Positions 63,053 to 64,000 of a stretch of 64,000 nucleotides of DNA are shown piece after piece. Position 1 is the first letter of the stretch; every line of letters starts with the position of its first letter. The notes below the pieces were generated by a model that was given only the letters and a program-made list of their open reading frames with translations, searched no databases and had not been told where the DNA came from. Location of the stretch: positions 496,001-560,000 of the forward strand of contig CM034111.1 in assembly GCA_019914945.1 (NCBI GenBank), read 5' to 3'. The stretch is from Typha latifolia (Eukaryota; Streptophyta; Magnoliopsida; Poales; Typhaceae). A program made the translations under genes and the position numbers.

Positions 63053-63161
63053 CTCCATTTCTCTCAAGTTATTAACTTTGGGATTGAGAGAAACAGAGAG
63101 AGACCAATCCGGGAAACGAGTCCGAGAGGAGGGAAGTACTGGACTCTGGAAACGGCGATCG

Positions 63162-64000
63162 ATGTCGGAAGAGGAGATCGGGAAGAGTGGGAGGTACGCC
63201 TCCGCCATGGGTTTACGATGCGGAGGAGCTCCGATTCCGAAGGCATTTAAGCTCACCGCGGAGGAGAGCATCTACGACGAGATGGCTCTCAGGAAGGCCG
63301 CAGAAGCTGGTATGCATACGGCTTCTCGCATTGGATTACGAGTAGTAGTGAGAGCGAGCGTACTATAGCTAATCATATTTATTTGCGAACTTTTTTAGAA
63401 TTTGCTCGTATGGTTATGGTTTCAGCTGTTCAATGGAGATCTATTAGAATTGCTGTTTCACACACTATCTTTAATCAATTTAGAATCGAATCCAAAACAT
63501 GGCTCGAATTGTAGATACTGAAAAGATAATACGTAAATTATAGATTCGCGAAATCGAAGCTGTATTTAAATGCAATTTTCTTCTTATTTTAATTACAATT
63601 TCGCACCTTATTATCAATCCAAAATTGAATTGTAAATAATAAAAATATACGATGTGAATCGTAAATTCATGAAAATATTTACAATTATTTTGAGGAACAA
63701 CTTTTTCTACTTTCTTCTTGTTTTGGAATAGCTTGCCGTAGATTCGAAGCAGCGAAATGGCTGAGGGCAATGGATCAAGTAGCGGAGGAGACCTTGCCGG
63801 AAGAGCCGTCAGAGGAGGAGTTCCGCCTTGCTCTCCGCAATGGGTTAACTCTCTGCAACATCCTCAACAAAGTCAACCCCGGCGCGATACCAAAGGTTCT
63901 TAATCCTATTGGAATATCATATCTTATTGACTCCTCTCCATGAAATTTTGGAGATGAGGAAGTTGGATTTTTAAATCCCTTCAGATTTGTGAAGGATTAG
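63162..64000 (+). CDS. Kinesin-14 with calponin-homology domain, 5' part only
   Basis: Exon 1 is 63162-63309 and exon 2 is 63732-63895; a possible exon 3 starts at 63985 after CCTTCAG and runs off the window. The N-terminus begins MSEEEIGKSGRYASAMGLRC. Exon 2 encodes the start of a CH domain: FEAAKWLRAMDQVAEETLPE, EEPSEEEFRLALRNGLTLCN and ILNKVNPGAIPK, the signature of the plant KCH kinesins, which link actin and microtubules through a CH domain and a minus-end motor. The motor domain would lie well beyond the window. The exon 3 sequence (I-C-E-G-L) differs from the V-V-E seen in most members, so that junction is less sure than the first two exons. Confidence 0.85.

Overview
The window is nuclear DNA of a flowering plant. 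Genes are broken by GT-AG introns, intergenic DNA is AT-rich, and plant-specific families are present (NF-YC, GAUT, CH-domain kinesin-14, CC-NBS-LRR, At3g27390-like membrane protein, MIR160). A non-grass monocot fits the look of the proteins and the miR160 variant, but I cannot prove the species. Exon models were built by eye from splice signals; for almost every gene the exon lengths add up to a whole number of codons and the protein has the length usual for its family.

Layout, left to right. 0.4-2.8 kb: E2 ubiquitin-conjugating enzyme (-), with a Mutator-like element with target-site duplication just beyond its 5' end (2.9-3.8 kb). 4.2-8.0 kb: ARF-GAP/C2 protein of the AGD12 type (-). 9.1-11.5 kb: a leader-like region and a decayed or unidentified coding remnant (+). 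12.4-15.9 kb: SPIN1-like KH/STAR RNA-binding protein (+). 18.4-19.4 kb: NF-YC (-) with a triplicated 5' leader exon. 19.6-22.8 kb: old direct repeats, one of them split by a 5'-truncated LINE with a perfect 17-bp target-site duplication. 23.3-23.5 kb: small one-TM protein (-). 24.2-27.3 kb: GAUT galacturonosyltransferase (-). 27.8-28.2 kb: conserved plant protein of unknown function (-). 29.1-31.3 kb: SmD1 snRNP gene (+) with a one-base frameshift. 34.4-34.8 kb: chloroplast J11-type DnaJ (+). 35.5-39.4 kb: RABB1/Rab2 GTPase (-) with an antisense LINE fragment in intron 1. 40.4-44.6 kb: PP4 regulatory subunit 2 (-) with a 4 x 19-aa repeat, head-to-head with mitochondrial ribosomal protein mL46 (46.5-49.0 kb, +). 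50.2-50.3 kb: a MIR160 hairpin (-). 53.1-55.9 kb: an intact intronless CC-NBS-LRR gene (-). 58.3-62.0 kb: At3g27390-like membrane protein (+). 62.5-62.95 kb: a small inverted-repeat element next to a tRNA-like (SINE-like) piece. 63.2 kb to the end: start of a CH-domain kinesin-14 (+).

The genes are mostly housekeeping and do not form a pathway. The least obvious items are the MIR160 hairpin, the three tandem leader exons of NF-YC, the frameshifted SmD1 with a GC-AG intron, and the dated LINE insertion inside an older repeat. I saw no previously unknown multi-gene system.
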